From: Planctomyces sp. SH-PL62 | GTDB lineage: Bacteria; Planctomycetota; Planctomycetia; Isosphaerales; Isosphaeraceae | Direction: 5' to 3' | Length of the DNA: 64,000 nt | NCBI RefSeq assembly: GCF_001610895.1 | Contig: NZ_CP011273.1 | Coordinates: 930,001 to 994,000 of the forward strand | In this document: positions 53,919-62,745 of the stretch, piece by piece | How the letters are laid out: each line of letters opens with the position of its first letter | Position numbering within the stretch: position 1 is the stretch's first letter | Notes under the pieces: generated by a model | Databases searched by the model: none | The model's input: the letters and a program-made list of their open reading frames with translations, nothing else | What the model was told of the DNA's origin: nothing | Made by a program: the position numbers and the translations under genes

Positions 53919-56900
53919 ATGATCTTTGATCGCAGCAGAGCTCCGCAGCCGCGGCCGGCCGTTTCTCGGGCAGTGGCGCGAGCCGCCGAGGCGAGGCGTC
54001 GTCGCGCCTGGCGGCCGGAACGGGAGCTCCTGGAGGACCGACTGGCCCCGGCGACGGGCGCCTGGTCGGCGGTCGGTTTCATGGGGCCCCTCGCGCCGGG
54101 GACGACTCCGACCACGGCGGTCTCGACGACGAGCACGGGCGATTCCGAATTGCCGCTGGGGCTGCAGTACGCGGCGTCGGAGGCGCTGGGGGCCGCGGAC
54201 GCGTCTTATGCGTTGACGACCTCGGGCGACGGCTTCAACCTGGGGAACGCGACGAACGCCTACTCGGCTTATATCGACGCCGGCGGCCTGCGGGTGTCGG
54301 CCGGCGGCGACGCCTGGTCGTTGAGCGTGGCCGGGATCGGCTACGGCGCGGCGACGACGCCGCTGGGCCAGGCGACGGCCACGGCGACGGCGAACCGCGT
54401 CGAGTACGACTACGGCGCGGTCTCCCAGTGGTTCGTCAACGGCCCGCTCGGCCTCCAGCAGGGCTTCACGCTGGCCCAACGCCCCACGGGCGACGTCGGC
54501 GCCGGGCCGTTGACGATCGACCTGGCCCTCGGCGGCAGCCTGATCGCGTCCGCCGATGCGGGGGGGGCGAGCGCGACCCTGTCGCGGCTCGACGGCTCGT
54601 CCTCGTTGGTCTACGGCGGCCTGATCGCGTATGACGCGACCGGCGCGGCTTTTCCCGCCTCCATGTCGGTGACGACCACCGACCAGGGGCAGGTCCTCTC
54701 GATCCAGGTGGACGACGCCGGAGCCCAGTACCCGCTGATCGTCGACCCGTACGTCCAGCAGGCCAGGGTGGTCGGCTCGGTTTCCGGCGGCAGGCAGTTC
54801 TTCGGCTCCGCCGTCTCGCTGACCGCCGACGGCGGCGTGGCGGTGATCGGCGCCCGCAGCGTGGCGAACTCGTCGATCCACGGATCGGCCTACGTCTTCA
54901 GCCGGAGCGGGGCGTCCTGGGTCCAGGCGGCCCGGTTGCTCCCCTCCGACTCGACCCAGGGAGACGAATTCGGGTTCTCCACGGCGATCAGCGCCGACGG
55001 GACCACCATCGTCGCCGGGGCCAAGAGCGCCGACGCCGGGCAGGGCGCCCTCTACGTGTTCACGAAGAGCGGCGGAGCCTGGACCGAGGTGCAGAAGGTG
55101 ACCGCCTCCGACGGCGGCTCGGGGGACGGCCTCGGCTACTCGGCGGGCATCAGCGCCAACGGCTCGGTGATCGCCGCCGGGGCGGTCGGCGTGGCGGTCG
55201 GCGGCAACGCCAACCAGGGTGCCGTCTACGTCTTCGGCAAGTCGGGCTCGACCTGGTCGCAGGGAGCCAAGCTGACCGCCGGCGACGGCGCGGCGGGGGC
55301 GCTCTTCGGCTCCTCGATCGCTGTAAGCGGCGATGCCTCCACGGTGATGGTCGGGGCGCCCGGAACCGCGATCGGCGGCAAAAGCCAGCAAGGTGCGGTC
55401 TACGCGTATGTGCAGGGCGCCGGCGTGTCGAAGCTCACCGCCTCCGACGGTGCGGCCAACGACGGCTTCGGCGCCTCTGTGACGACCAACTACGACGGCT
55501 CGATCGCGATCGTCGGCTCCCCCTACGCCAACATCGGGGCCGACGCCGATCAGGGGGCGGCCTACGTCTACTTCCGATTCGCGGCGGCCTGGGCGCAATC
55601 CTCGAAGATGACGGCGGCCGACGGGGCCGCGTCGGACCAGTTCGGGGCGCAGGTCGCCCTCAGCGCCGACGGCCAGACCGCCGCCGTCTCCGCGGCCGGC
55701 GCGAACGTCTACCGGGGCGCCGTGTACATGCTGGCCCGGGCGGGGGGGAGCTACACGCAGACGGCCAGGCTGACCTCCTCCGACGGCGCCACCGGCGACC
55801 AGTTCGGACTGGCCGTCGCGCTCAGCGCCGACGGCTCGACGACCCTCGCGGGCTCTCCCAAGTCGACGGTCAACACCTTCTTCTTCCAGGGCGCCTCCTA
55901 CTTCTTCCACCAGCAGCCCACCCTGACCGTGGCTTCCAACCCGTCGAGCCGAACGGCGACGATCGGCGCGGCGACCACGTTCACCGCCTCCTCGACCGGC
56001 CTGCCCGGCCGGACCGTCCAGTGGCAGGTGAGCACCGACGGGACGACGTGGACGAACATCGCCGGGGCCTCCCGGACCTGGTACACCGTCACCCCGACCC
56101 TGGCCGATTCCGGCAAGCGATACCGCGCCGTCTTCAAGGACTCCACGAACGCCACCGCGAACACCGCCGCGGCCACGCTGACCGTCGTCAAGGCGAGCAC
56201 GACGCTGACGATCTCCTCGAGCCTGAATCCGCGACGGCTCGGCGATCCGCTGTCGATCACGATCGAGGCGGCGGCGGCCGTCGCCGGCGCGGGGACGCCC
56301 ACCGGCAAGGTCTCCCTCAGCATCGGGGCGTACAACCTGAGCGGGAACATGGTCAACGGCAAGGCCGTGTTCGACGTGGAGCCGCTCACCGCGACCGGCA
56401 CCTACACCGCCACCGCGACCTACGACGGCTCGACCGACCCCGTCTTCGGAGCGGCCCAGGCGACGCTGAGCCAGGTGGTGACGCGGGGGACGACCAGCCT
56501 GGTCGGCGTGGTCCCCTCGCAGCCGGTGAAGGTCGGCCAGTCGGTGACGCTGTCGGCCGTGATGACCTATTCGGGCAACCTGACGAACTCGACGGGCGGC
56601 GTGGTGATCATGGACGGCGGCCAGCCGATCGCCTACCCGCAGGTCAAGCCCTCGGGCAACGGGACGGCGACGGCGACCTTCACCACGACCACGCTGGCGT
56701 TGGGGACGCACTACCTCCAGTTCGCGTTCCTGGGCAATCCCGAGCTGTTCGCGTCCTCGACGGGCGTCTATCAGCTCCAGGTCAACTCCGCCGGGGCGAC
56801 GAGTCAGGCGGCGACGGCCCCCGCGGCGCCGATCGTCTCCCAGGCCGGGCCCGCGACCTCGGACGCCCCGACGGGTCCGGGACTATTCCTCATCAATCCG

Positions 56901-57950
56901 GGGAACAAGACGGCGACGGCCGGGAGCCCCGTGACGTTCACCTCCGCCCCGACCTCCGCGGCGACCAGCTTCTCCCAGTGGCAGGTGAGCGCCGACGGGA
57001 CGACCTGGTCGAACATCGTCGGCGCCAATCAGACCTGGTACACCCTCATCCCGAGCCTGGCCGATTCGGGCAAGCGGTACCGCGTGGTCTTCACGAACCT
57101 TCGCGGGATAAGCGAGACGAGCGCCCCCTCGACGCTGACGGTGGTGGATGCGACCACGACGTTGAAGATCTCGTCGAGCGTCAACCCGCGACGGCTCGGC
57201 GATCCGCTGATCATGACCGTCGAGGCGTCGGCGGCCGTCGCCGGCGCTGGGGTCCCGACCGGCAAGGTCTTCCTGGACATCGGGGCCCATAGCCTGATCG
57301 CGACCCTGCTCAACGGCAAGGCCGAGTTCGCCGTGCCGCCGCTCACCGTGACCGGCACCTACACCGCCACCGCGACCTACGACGGCTCGACCGACCCCGT
57401 CTTCGGAGCGGCCCAGGCGACGCTGAGCCAGGTGGTGACGCGGGGGACGACCAGCCTGGTCGGCGTGGTCCCCTCGCAGCCGGTGCAGGCCGGCCAGTCG
57501 GTGACGCTGTCGGCCGTGATGACCTATTCGGGCAACCTGGAAAACTCGACGGGCGGCGTGATGATCATGGACGGCGGCCAGCCGATCGCCTACCCGCAGG
57601 TCAAGCCCTCGGGCAACGGGACGGCGACGGCGACCTTCACCACGAAACTGTCGCCGGGGACGCACTACCTCCAGTTCGCGTTCCTGGGCAATCCCGAACT
57701 GTTCGCGTCCTCGACGGGCGTCTATCAGCTCCAGGTCAACGCCGCCGGCTCCTCGGGAGTCGCCTCGTCCTTCGCCGCGCCGTCGACGTTCTCCTCGACG
57801 TCGGGAGCCTCGGACGCGACGACCGCCACGTTCGTCGAGGTGCTGGAGCCCGTCGACGCCTTCGCATCTTCGACGGTTCGCAAGAACGGACGGACGACCG
57901 GATTCCCGAGCGGCGCCTCGACGTTGGCCTTCCGTCGCGGCATGCGTTGA
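53919..57950 (+). CDS. Giant surface protein 3: ELLEDR N-terminus, FG-GAP propeller, Ig-like repeats
   Basis: 1343 residues from ATG 53919. This start places RRRRAWRPERELLEDRLAPA at residues 26-45, the same numbers as in the two other giants. After it comes a beta-sandwich domain (about 70-280, including WFVNGPLGLQQGFTL and YPLIVDPYVQQARV) often found ahead of FG-GAP repeats, then a propeller (about 285-660) with blades such as FGFSTAISADGTTIVAGA and GAVYVF. Ig-like modules follow, with two near-identical blocks (56394-56786 and 57351-57740). The C-terminus is a Ser/Ala-rich linker and a basic tail FRRGMR. An earlier in-frame ATG at 53904 cannot be excluded. It is presumed to be a surface adhesin-like protein. 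A hairpin follows its stop codon. Confidence 0.88.
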   Translation: MIFDRSRAPQPRPAVSRAVARAAEARRRRAWRPERELLEDRLAPATGAWSAVGFMGPLAPGTTPTTAVSTTSTGDSELPLGLQYAASEALGAADASYALTTSGDGFNLGNATNAYSAYIDAGGLRVSAGGDAWSLSVAGIGYGAATTPLGQATATATANRVEYDYGAVSQWFVNGPLGLQQGFTLAQRPTGDVGAGPLTIDLALGGSLIASADAGGASATLSRLDGSSSLVYGGLIAYDATGAAFPASMSVTTTDQGQVLSIQVDDAGAQYPLIVDPYVQQARVVGSVSGGRQFFGSAVSLTADGGVAVIGARSVANSSIHGSAYVFSRSGASWVQAARLLPSDSTQGDEFGFSTAISADGTTIVAGAKSADAGQGALYVFTKSGGAWTEVQKVTASDGGSGDGLGYSAGISANGSVIAAGAVGVAVGGNANQGAVYVFGKSGSTWSQGAKLTAGDGAAGALFGSSIAVSGDASTVMVGAPGTAIGGKSQQGAVYAYVQGAGVSKLTASDGAANDGFGASVTTNYDGSIAIVGSPYANIGADADQGAAYVYFRFAAAWAQSSKMTAADGAASDQFGAQVALSADGQTAAVSAAGANVYRGAVYMLARAGGSYTQTARLTSSDGATGDQFGLAVALSADGSTTLAGSPKSTVNTFFFQGASYFFHQQPTLTVASNPSSRTATIGAATTFTASSTGLPGRTVQWQVSTDGTTWTNIAGASRTWYTVTPTLADSGKRYRAVFKDSTNATANTAAATLTVVKASTTLTISSSLNPRRLGDPLSITIEAAAAVAGAGTPTGKVSLSIGAYNLSGNMVNGKAVFDVEPLTATGTYTATATYDGSTDPVFGAAQATLSQVVTRGTTSLVGVVPSQPVKVGQSVTLSAVMTYSGNLTNSTGGVVIMDGGQPIAYPQVKPSGNGTATATFTTTTLALGTHYLQFAFLGNPELFASSTGVYQLQVNSAGATSQAATAPAAPIVSQAGPATSDAPTGPGLFLINPGNKTATAGSPVTFTSAPTSAATSFSQWQVSADGTTWSNIVGANQTWYTLIPSLADSGKRYRVVFTNLRGISETSAPSTLTVVDATTTLKISSSVNPRRLGDPLIMTVEASAAVAGAGVPTGKVFLDIGAHSLIATLLNGKAEFAVPPLTVTGTYTATATYDGSTDPVFGAAQATLSQVVTRGTTSLVGVVPSQPVQAGQSVTLSAVMTYSGNLENSTGGVMIMDGGQPIAYPQVKPSGNGTATATFTTKLSPGTHYLQFAFLGNPELFASSTGVYQLQVNAAGSSGVASSFAAPSTFSSTSGASDATTATFVEVLEPVDAFASSTVRKNGRTTGFPSGASTLAFRRGMR
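56394..56786 (+). repeat. In-frame direct repeat in surface protein 3, copy 1
   Basis: 393 bp matching 57351-57740 with about a dozen differences by eye, one of them a 3-bp indel. Offset 957 bp at the start, 954 bp at the end, so the reading frame is kept. Weaker similarity continues upstream to about 56200. It encodes TYDGSTDPVFGAAQATLSQV through YLQFAFLGNPELFASSTGVY. Confidence 0.9.
57351..57740 (+). repeat. In-frame direct repeat in surface protein 3, copy 2
   Basis: Second copy of 56394-56786. The differences cluster in two short patches (near 57480-57545 and 57648-57660); the rest is identical over long runs, which points to recent duplication or gene conversion. Confidence 0.9.
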
Positions 57951-57973
57951 GCTGACAGGCCATCGACGAACTC

Positions 57974-58016
57974 GCGAGCCCCCGGCCCTGGATCTTGATC
58001 CAGGCCGGGGGTTCGC
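57974..58016. terminator. Bidirectional hairpin after surface protein 3
   Basis: A long inverted repeat, GCGAGCCCCCGGCCCTGGATC against GATCCAGGCCGGGGGTTCGC, about 20 pairs with one bulged C and a single mismatch, between the convergent stop codons of surface protein 3 and the hydrolase. Confidence 0.7.
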
Positions 58017-58038
58017 ATGAACGGAGGACGTCGGGGCG

Positions 58039-58857
58039 TCAGCGGCCGACGGGGAGCCCCGGGGCGACCGGCGCGGGGACTTCGCCGTCGTCGACGCCGA
58101 ACCCCAGGCTGATCAGGTTGTCGATGATGCGGCCGTAATACGCGGGGACGTATCGGGTCTCCGCCTCGTCCTTGGCGTGGGTCAGCCAGTTCATCTGCCG
58201 CAGGTGGTCCAGCGGCCAGGGCTCCAACGCCTCGCCGAACGCCCGGGCCGACTCGGCCGGAACCAGGCCGTCGTTCGCACCCTCCATCTCCGAGAGCGCC
58301 TCGTGGAGCCGACGCAAAGGCCACGCGACGTCGGCCGGGTCGGGCTCGCCGGCGATGCTGAAGCAGGGCAGGTCGGCGATCGGCCCATACTTGCGTTTGA
58401 ACCGCCGCGACGCCTGCCGGGTCACGTCGAGGAAGCCCCGGTAGTCGATTCCCATCGCGTTCAAGAGGCGGTAGATCCGGCCCACCCTCAGCTTGGCGAA
58501 GTCGGCGATGATCGACCCCATGTGGGGCGTGGCGATGGTCGTCAGGCTCAAAATCCGGTCGCGCCAGCCGGGTTCGGCGAGCAGCCGGCGCGCGTCGAGC
58601 CCTCCCATGCTGTGGCCGATGATGTGGACCGGCTCATCGGGGAAATAGGTGTCGATGCGGAATCCGAGCCGCTGGGCCCGGAAGTCGATCGACGCGATCG
58701 GGTGGACGCGGGTCGTCAGGACCCGGTTCCCCGCCTCGCGAAGCACCTGCGGGATGCCACGGAAGTAGGAGGTCAAGGTCAGCGGACCGAAGCCGATCCG
58801 CGAAAACCCGAACAATCCGTGGGCCAGGATGATGGGAGCCTTTAGACGCCCGATCAT
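58039..58857 (-). CDS. Alpha/beta hydrolase, lipase/esterase-like
   Basis: 272 residues. Nucleophile elbow GHSMGG with Ser83, oxyanion-hole segment ILAHGLFGFSRIGFGP near the N-terminus, and probable Asp in GANDGLVP and His in PLDHLRQMNW. The HGLFGF start and overall size match the bacterial triacylglycerol-lipase family rather than small esterases. No signal peptide is visible, so it is probably cytoplasmic unless the start is wrong. The ATG at 58857 is chosen; a TTG at 58875 with AAGGCGAA upstream would add six residues. It diverges from the sigma factor gene across 355 bp. Confidence 0.87.
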   Translation of the reverse strand: MIGRLKAPIILAHGLFGFSRIGFGPLTLTSYFRGIPQVLREAGNRVLTTRVHPIASIDFRAQRLGFRIDTYFPDEPVHIIGHSMGGLDARRLLAEPGWRDRILSLTTIATPHMGSIIADFAKLRVGRIYRLLNAMGIDYRGFLDVTRQASRRFKRKYGPIADLPCFSIAGEPDPADVAWPLRRLHEALSEMEGANDGLVPAESARAFGEALEPWPLDHLRQMNWLTHAKDEAETRYVPAYYGRIIDNLISLGFGVDDGEVPAPVAPGLPVGR

Positions 58858-59212
58858 GATTCCGTCGATTCTCAATTCGCCTTGCGGCCAGGCCAGGGTG
58901 TCGAATCAATAGGAGGTAGCGGAGCCGCTCGGTGAGCCGCCGCACGTCTCACTACCGATATTGTATGTGATGAATCTTGAGACGAACGCCAGGAATCTCG
59001 CGTCGTCGTTTCGCGTGTGCGGCCTGTGCGGGTTGCGGGGTTTGCCGGCGACTGAGAGGTTTCGGAGGTGGTCCGCATTGTAGCCGAGGGCGGCTCTCCT
59101 CCACGGCCGGTGATGCGATCGCACCCGATTCTAGGAAAATCGGGATTGCTCGGGCGGTACGCCGCACAGGGAAGTAGGGAAGGGACGGAAATCGATTCGG
59201 GAGGGACCGCCG
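58858..59212. other. 355-bp divergent region, lipase-like gene and ECF sigma factor
   Basis: Contains an AT-richer patch around 58950-58985 (GATATTGTATGTGATGAATC) that may carry promoter elements. No repeated -35/-10 pair and no gene can be defined. An ECF sigma factor often reads its own promoter, so this region is the first place to look for one. Confidence 0.4.
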
Positions 59213-61168
59213 GTGGGCCGCAATTCGCTGGAGGTGAGACTGATCGATCGCGTTCTGCGGTGGGGGACCGCGACGGGAGAGGCTGACGATCTCCTCCTTG
59301 AGCGGTTCCTCGCCGAGCGCGACGAAGGGGCCTTCGCGGCGCTGGTCGACCGTCACGGCCCGCTGGTCCTGGGCGTTTGCCGACGGATCCTCCGCGACGG
59401 TCGCGATGTCGAGGACGCCTTCCAGGCGACCTTCCTGATCCTGGCCCGTCGCGCGGGGACGATCCGGAGTCGCGAGCGGATCGGGCCCTGGCTCCACGGC
59501 GTCGCCCATCGGGTCGCCGTCCGGGCGCGGGCGATCTCGGCCCGCCGCCTCGTCCGCGAGGGGATCGGCCTGGACGTCGATCCCGCGACCGACGTCCCGC
59601 CGGGCTGCGACGCCGAGCGCCTCGAATTGCGGTCAATCCTGGATGAGGAACTGGGTCGCCTGCCGGGACGGCTCCGCGATCCGCTCGTCCTCTGTCATCT
59701 CCAGGGTCTGACTCACGACCAGGCTGCCGCCGCGCTGCGGCAGCCCGTCGGCACGATCCGCAGCCGGCTCTCGCGCGGCCGGGAGCGGCTTCGCGACCGA
59801 CTCGCCCGCCGGGGCGTCTCGGTCGACGACGCGCGCATGGGATTGGTCGTCATCGCGCACCAGCTCCCGACGGCCCTCTTTGAATCGACTCTTCGTTCAG
59901 CCGTCGCATTCGCCTCCACCCCGACCATTCCCCTGGCTTCCGCCAGTGCTGCGGTCCTCGCCAATGGAGCCCTCAACGCCATGCTCATCTCGAAAGCCAA
60001 GCTCGCCGCCGTCGCGCTGGGAATGATGCTCACCCTGGGAGGCGTCAGCGGCCACGCGCTCCAGCAAGGGGTGGAGGAACGTCCAGATCCAGTCGCGCCG
60101 GAGGTCGTCGCCGCTCCGGCGACCCTGGACGGGCCGGAAACGACGGTTGAACGTCTGGAGGGGATGCAGAAAGAGCTGGACGAAGCTCTCGCCCAGCGCG
60201 AGGCCCTCGCCACGCGGATCGACAATCTGCGGACGAGTGTGGTCCGCTTGCGAAGCCGCCTGCAAACCTCTGGTGGGGTCGTCGTTTACGATGAGCCCAT
60301 CAAGAGCCAGGTCCCCCAGCCCGAAGCATCGACCCTCCCGCTTGCGGACTCGCTTCGAAACTACCTGGAGCAGTTGGAAAAGAAGCTGCACGTGGCGGGG
60401 ATCAAGCGGCAATCCGCCGAGGCCGAGTACGACATGATGATCAAGGACCGCGAGGTGGTGAGGGAAAAGTTGAGAGATCTGATGCGGCCTTCGGAGAAGA
60501 ATCCCGCTGCTCCGACGCCCGCGCCGGGCGAGGCCGGAGCACCGACCCGGCACGGCGAGACGAGCGATTCTGATCCGGCTCATCCCGCCGCGACCGTCGC
60601 TCCCTTTCTGGATCGGAGGCCGTTGTCGTCCAGCGCCGCGGGGAGCGGCAAGCGTTCCTATCTCGCTTCGCCCAAGATGATCCTCGTATCCTCCAAGGAC
60701 GGACACGTCGTGACGGGGTACAGTTCGGAAACCGGCGGCGAGGCCCGGTCGATCCGGCTGGCCCCGGAAGGAGGAGCCAAGATCAAAGTGACGCCATATC
60801 TTGGGGTGTCGGTGGCGGCCCTCGCCCTGGAAGGAGAGGCCGTGGATCGGATCGCGGTGTTCAGCGCCACCGACGGAGAATGGCATCCCTACGATCTCGT
60901 CGAGCCGACCAGGTCGGCCATGCCGCAGATTGGCGCGGCCGCCGTGGGATACAAGATCGGCCGACGCATCTACGCCTTCAGCTTTGTGGCCAACAAGTGG
61001 GACGTCCTCGAACTACCCGAGGACGGTCCCGACCTACTCTGGGCGAATCCGGAGACGATCACCTATCAGAGCCGGGGCCGGCTCCACGTCTTCAGCGGCA
61101 AGACCGGAAAATGGGCGTCGATCGACGTCTCGAACGCGACCGAGTACTCCGCTTCCGGATTCCCATGA
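59213..61168 (+). CDS. ECF-type sigma-70 factor fused to a membrane-anchored C-terminal domain
   Basis: 651 residues from GTG 59213 (GGAGGG six bases upstream). The N-terminal 200 residues are an ECF sigma factor: region 2 (FAALVDRHGPLVLGVCRRIL, DVEDAFQATFLILARR) and region 4 (LPGRLRDPLVLCHLQGLTHD, VGTIRSRLSRGRERL). Then an Ala/Leu-rich linker, one transmembrane helix (about 263-281), a Glu/Arg/Leu coiled-coil-like region (about 305-430), and a beta-rich C-terminal part (about 460-645) of repeated VFSxxDGEW/YAFSFVANKWDV type, like a small propeller. Planctomycetes are known for sigma factors with such C-terminal extensions, which may let the factor sense extracytoplasmic signals without a separate anti-sigma. 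It converges on the glycosyltransferase gene with 16 bp between stop codons. Confidence 0.9.
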   Translation: MGRNSLEVRLIDRVLRWGTATGEADDLLLERFLAERDEGAFAALVDRHGPLVLGVCRRILRDGRDVEDAFQATFLILARRAGTIRSRERIGPWLHGVAHRVAVRARAISARRLVREGIGLDVDPATDVPPGCDAERLELRSILDEELGRLPGRLRDPLVLCHLQGLTHDQAAAALRQPVGTIRSRLSRGRERLRDRLARRGVSVDDARMGLVVIAHQLPTALFESTLRSAVAFASTPTIPLASASAAVLANGALNAMLISKAKLAAVALGMMLTLGGVSGHALQQGVEERPDPVAPEVVAAPATLDGPETTVERLEGMQKELDEALAQREALATRIDNLRTSVVRLRSRLQTSGGVVVYDEPIKSQVPQPEASTLPLADSLRNYLEQLEKKLHVAGIKRQSAEAEYDMMIKDREVVREKLRDLMRPSEKNPAAPTPAPGEAGAPTRHGETSDSDPAHPAATVAPFLDRRPLSSSAAGSGKRSYLASPKMILVSSKDGHVVTGYSSETGGEARSIRLAPEGGAKIKVTPYLGVSVAALALEGEAVDRIAVFSATDGEWHPYDLVEPTRSAMPQIGAAAVGYKIGRRIYAFSFVANKWDVLELPEDGPDLLWANPETITYQSRGRLHVFSGKTGKWASIDVSNATEYSASGFP

Positions 61169-61184
61169 ACCATTGAGCCCCTCG

Positions 61185-62354
61185 TCACCGAGGACTCCTT
61201 GCGATCAGATTCCGATAAAGGTCGACGTATCGGTCGACCACCGCCCGCAGCGAGAACTCGGCCTCGACGCGGGCGAGGGCGTTGCGGCCCAGTCGATGCG
61301 CGTCTTGGGGATTCTGCAAGAGGCCAAGCAAGGCGGCGGACCAGGCTTCGGGGGTTGGTTGGGGGACGAGGACGCCGGTCGCGCCGGGGGTGACGAGATC
61401 GGTGTTGCCGCCGACGCCGGAGACGACGCAGGGGAGGGCGGAGGCCATCGCTTCGAGGAGCGAGTTGCTCATCCCCTCGGCCACGCTGGGGAGGACGAAA
61501 AGGTCGGCGGCGCGGAGGTGCTCGGCCGGGCTCGGTACGGGCCCGACGAACTGGACGCGGTCGGCCACGCCCAGGGATTCGGCCAGCTCGGTCAGGGCCT
61601 GGCGGTCGCTCCCGGGGCCGACGAGGATCAGGTTGGCCGGGCTCCGGCGGGCGACCTCGACCCAGGCGTTCAGGAGCAGCGGCAGATTCTTCTGCGGGTG
61701 GAGCCGTCCGGTGAAGACGGCGCGAGGGCGGGGGAGCAGTTCGGCTTCGACGGCGCTCGGGCCGGGGCGGAAGACCTCGGTGTCGACTCCGCTGGCGGTT
61801 CGCGTCAGTCGGTCGGGCGCGACGCCGAGCGCGAGCCACTCGCGGGCGATGTCGTCGGAGATCGCGGCGAAGTGGGAGTTGCGGAGGATCGCGCGGCGGA
61901 GGAGCGGGGCCCCGCGCGTTCGCATCAACTCCTGGGCCTCGCCGTAGTAGCCCGAACTGGCGGGCTGGACGAGCGTCGGGACGCCGCGCAGCGAGGGCCG
62001 CGCCAATCCGGTCGACACCGCTTCCCAAAGGGCCTGGTGGGTGTGGACCACGTCGAGTTCGCCGCGAAGCCGCCGGAGTGCCCGGACAAGCCCGGCGACG
62101 AACGACACGGCGAAGAGGGGGCCTCGGTCGGACGTCTTGATCCAGCGGTGGATCTGGACGCCGCGGTATTCCTCGTCGTCGATCGGATAGCCGGGGACGG
62201 ACCGCGTGAGGACGCGGACCGAGAACCCCCGGCGCACCAGTTCGACCCCCTGCGCCAGGGCCTGTCGCTCGGCGCCGCTGGCGAAGGGGTGGAAGTAGCT
62301 GACGACCAGGCCGACTCGCAGGGGACGGTCGAGCGACGGGGGGCGATCAATCAC
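61185..62354 (-). CDS. Glycosyltransferase family 4 (GT-B) protein
   Basis: 389 residues with GT-B architecture. The N-terminal acceptor domain begins LRVGLVVSYFHPFASGAERQ and contains DVVHTHQALWEAV; the donor domain includes ITTGRLHPQKN-like VFTGRLHPQKNLPLLL, VGPGSDRQAL and the nucleotide-sugar segment SVAEGMSNSLLEAMASALPC. These features identify the GT4/GT1 group of retaining glycosyltransferases used in polysaccharide or glycolipid synthesis; donor and acceptor are unknown. It starts at GTG 62354, overlapping the last eight bases of the DUF2007 gene (GTGATTGA), so translation is probably coupled. Confidence 0.9.
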   Translation of the reverse strand: MIDRPPSLDRPLRVGLVVSYFHPFASGAERQALAQGVELVRRGFSVRVLTRSVPGYPIDDEEYRGVQIHRWIKTSDRGPLFAVSFVAGLVRALRRLRGELDVVHTHQALWEAVSTGLARPSLRGVPTLVQPASSGYYGEAQELMRTRGAPLLRRAILRNSHFAAISDDIAREWLALGVAPDRLTRTASGVDTEVFRPGPSAVEAELLPRPRAVFTGRLHPQKNLPLLLNAWVEVARRSPANLILVGPGSDRQALTELAESLGVADRVQFVGPVPSPAEHLRAADLFVLPSVAEGMSNSLLEAMASALPCVVSGVGGNTDLVTPGATGVLVPQPTPEAWSAALLGLLQNPQDAHRLGRNALARVEAEFSLRAVVDRYVDLYRNLIARSPR

Positions 62355-62616
62355 TGATCGGTTCGTGGACGTGCTTCAGGTCTTTGAAGTGGGGGTAGTT
62401 GGAGAGGACTGCGACGGCCCTCCGGGCGTTGTTCCCCGTGACGTAGACGCCGTGGCCGGATTCGAAGGGCAGGCCTCCGAAGACGCCGCCGGCCGTCGTG
62501 GCGTCGCTTCGGGCCGGGATGCCCTCGTCCTTGAGAAGGTTGACGACCAGGGTCGCCTCCACCTCGTTGGCGACCTCGCAGAGGCGGACCTCTTCAGACT
62601 GGAGTTCGTCGCTCAT
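62347..62616 (-). CDS. DUF2007 small soluble protein
   Basis: 89 residues. The VRLCEVANEVEATLVVNLLKD opening, followed by EGIPARSDATTAGGVFGGLP, is the standard DUF2007 pattern (a ferredoxin-like, possibly PII-related small fold). Function unknown in the family; it is usually considered a signal-transducing or regulatory protein. It overlaps the glycosyltransferase gene by eight bases, so the two are a coupled pair. It is separated by 129 bp and a terminator from the upstream exported protein. Confidence 0.85.
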   Translation of the reverse strand: MSDELQSEEVRLCEVANEVEATLVVNLLKDEGIPARSDATTAGGVFGGLPFESGHGVYVTGNNARRAVAVLSNYPHFKDLKHVHEPISD

Positions 62617-62646
62617 CGGATTCCTCTCCTCCCTCGGAGCCGGGGC

Positions 62647-62676
62647 GACGCCCGGGCCCTGGATGGCCCGGGCGTC
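62647..62676 (-). terminator. Hairpin terminator of the Tyr/Pro-rich protein gene
   Basis: A perfect 12-bp inverted repeat GACGCCCGGGCC / GGCCCGGGCGTC (62647-62658 and 62665-62676) with a 6-nt loop, about 70 bp beyond the stop codon of the gene ending at 62746. Confidence 0.6.
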
Positions 62677-62745
62677 GGTCGTGGGCGTGGATCGCGGCGG
62701 CGGGACGAGGATGGACCTCGACCCGCCGTCGCTCCCGCCGTTGGT

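Noticed and set aside
53895-56711. 938-codon antisense frame in surface protein 3
   Set aside because: Arg/Gly/Val-rich shadow; the plus strand holds propeller and Ig repeats.
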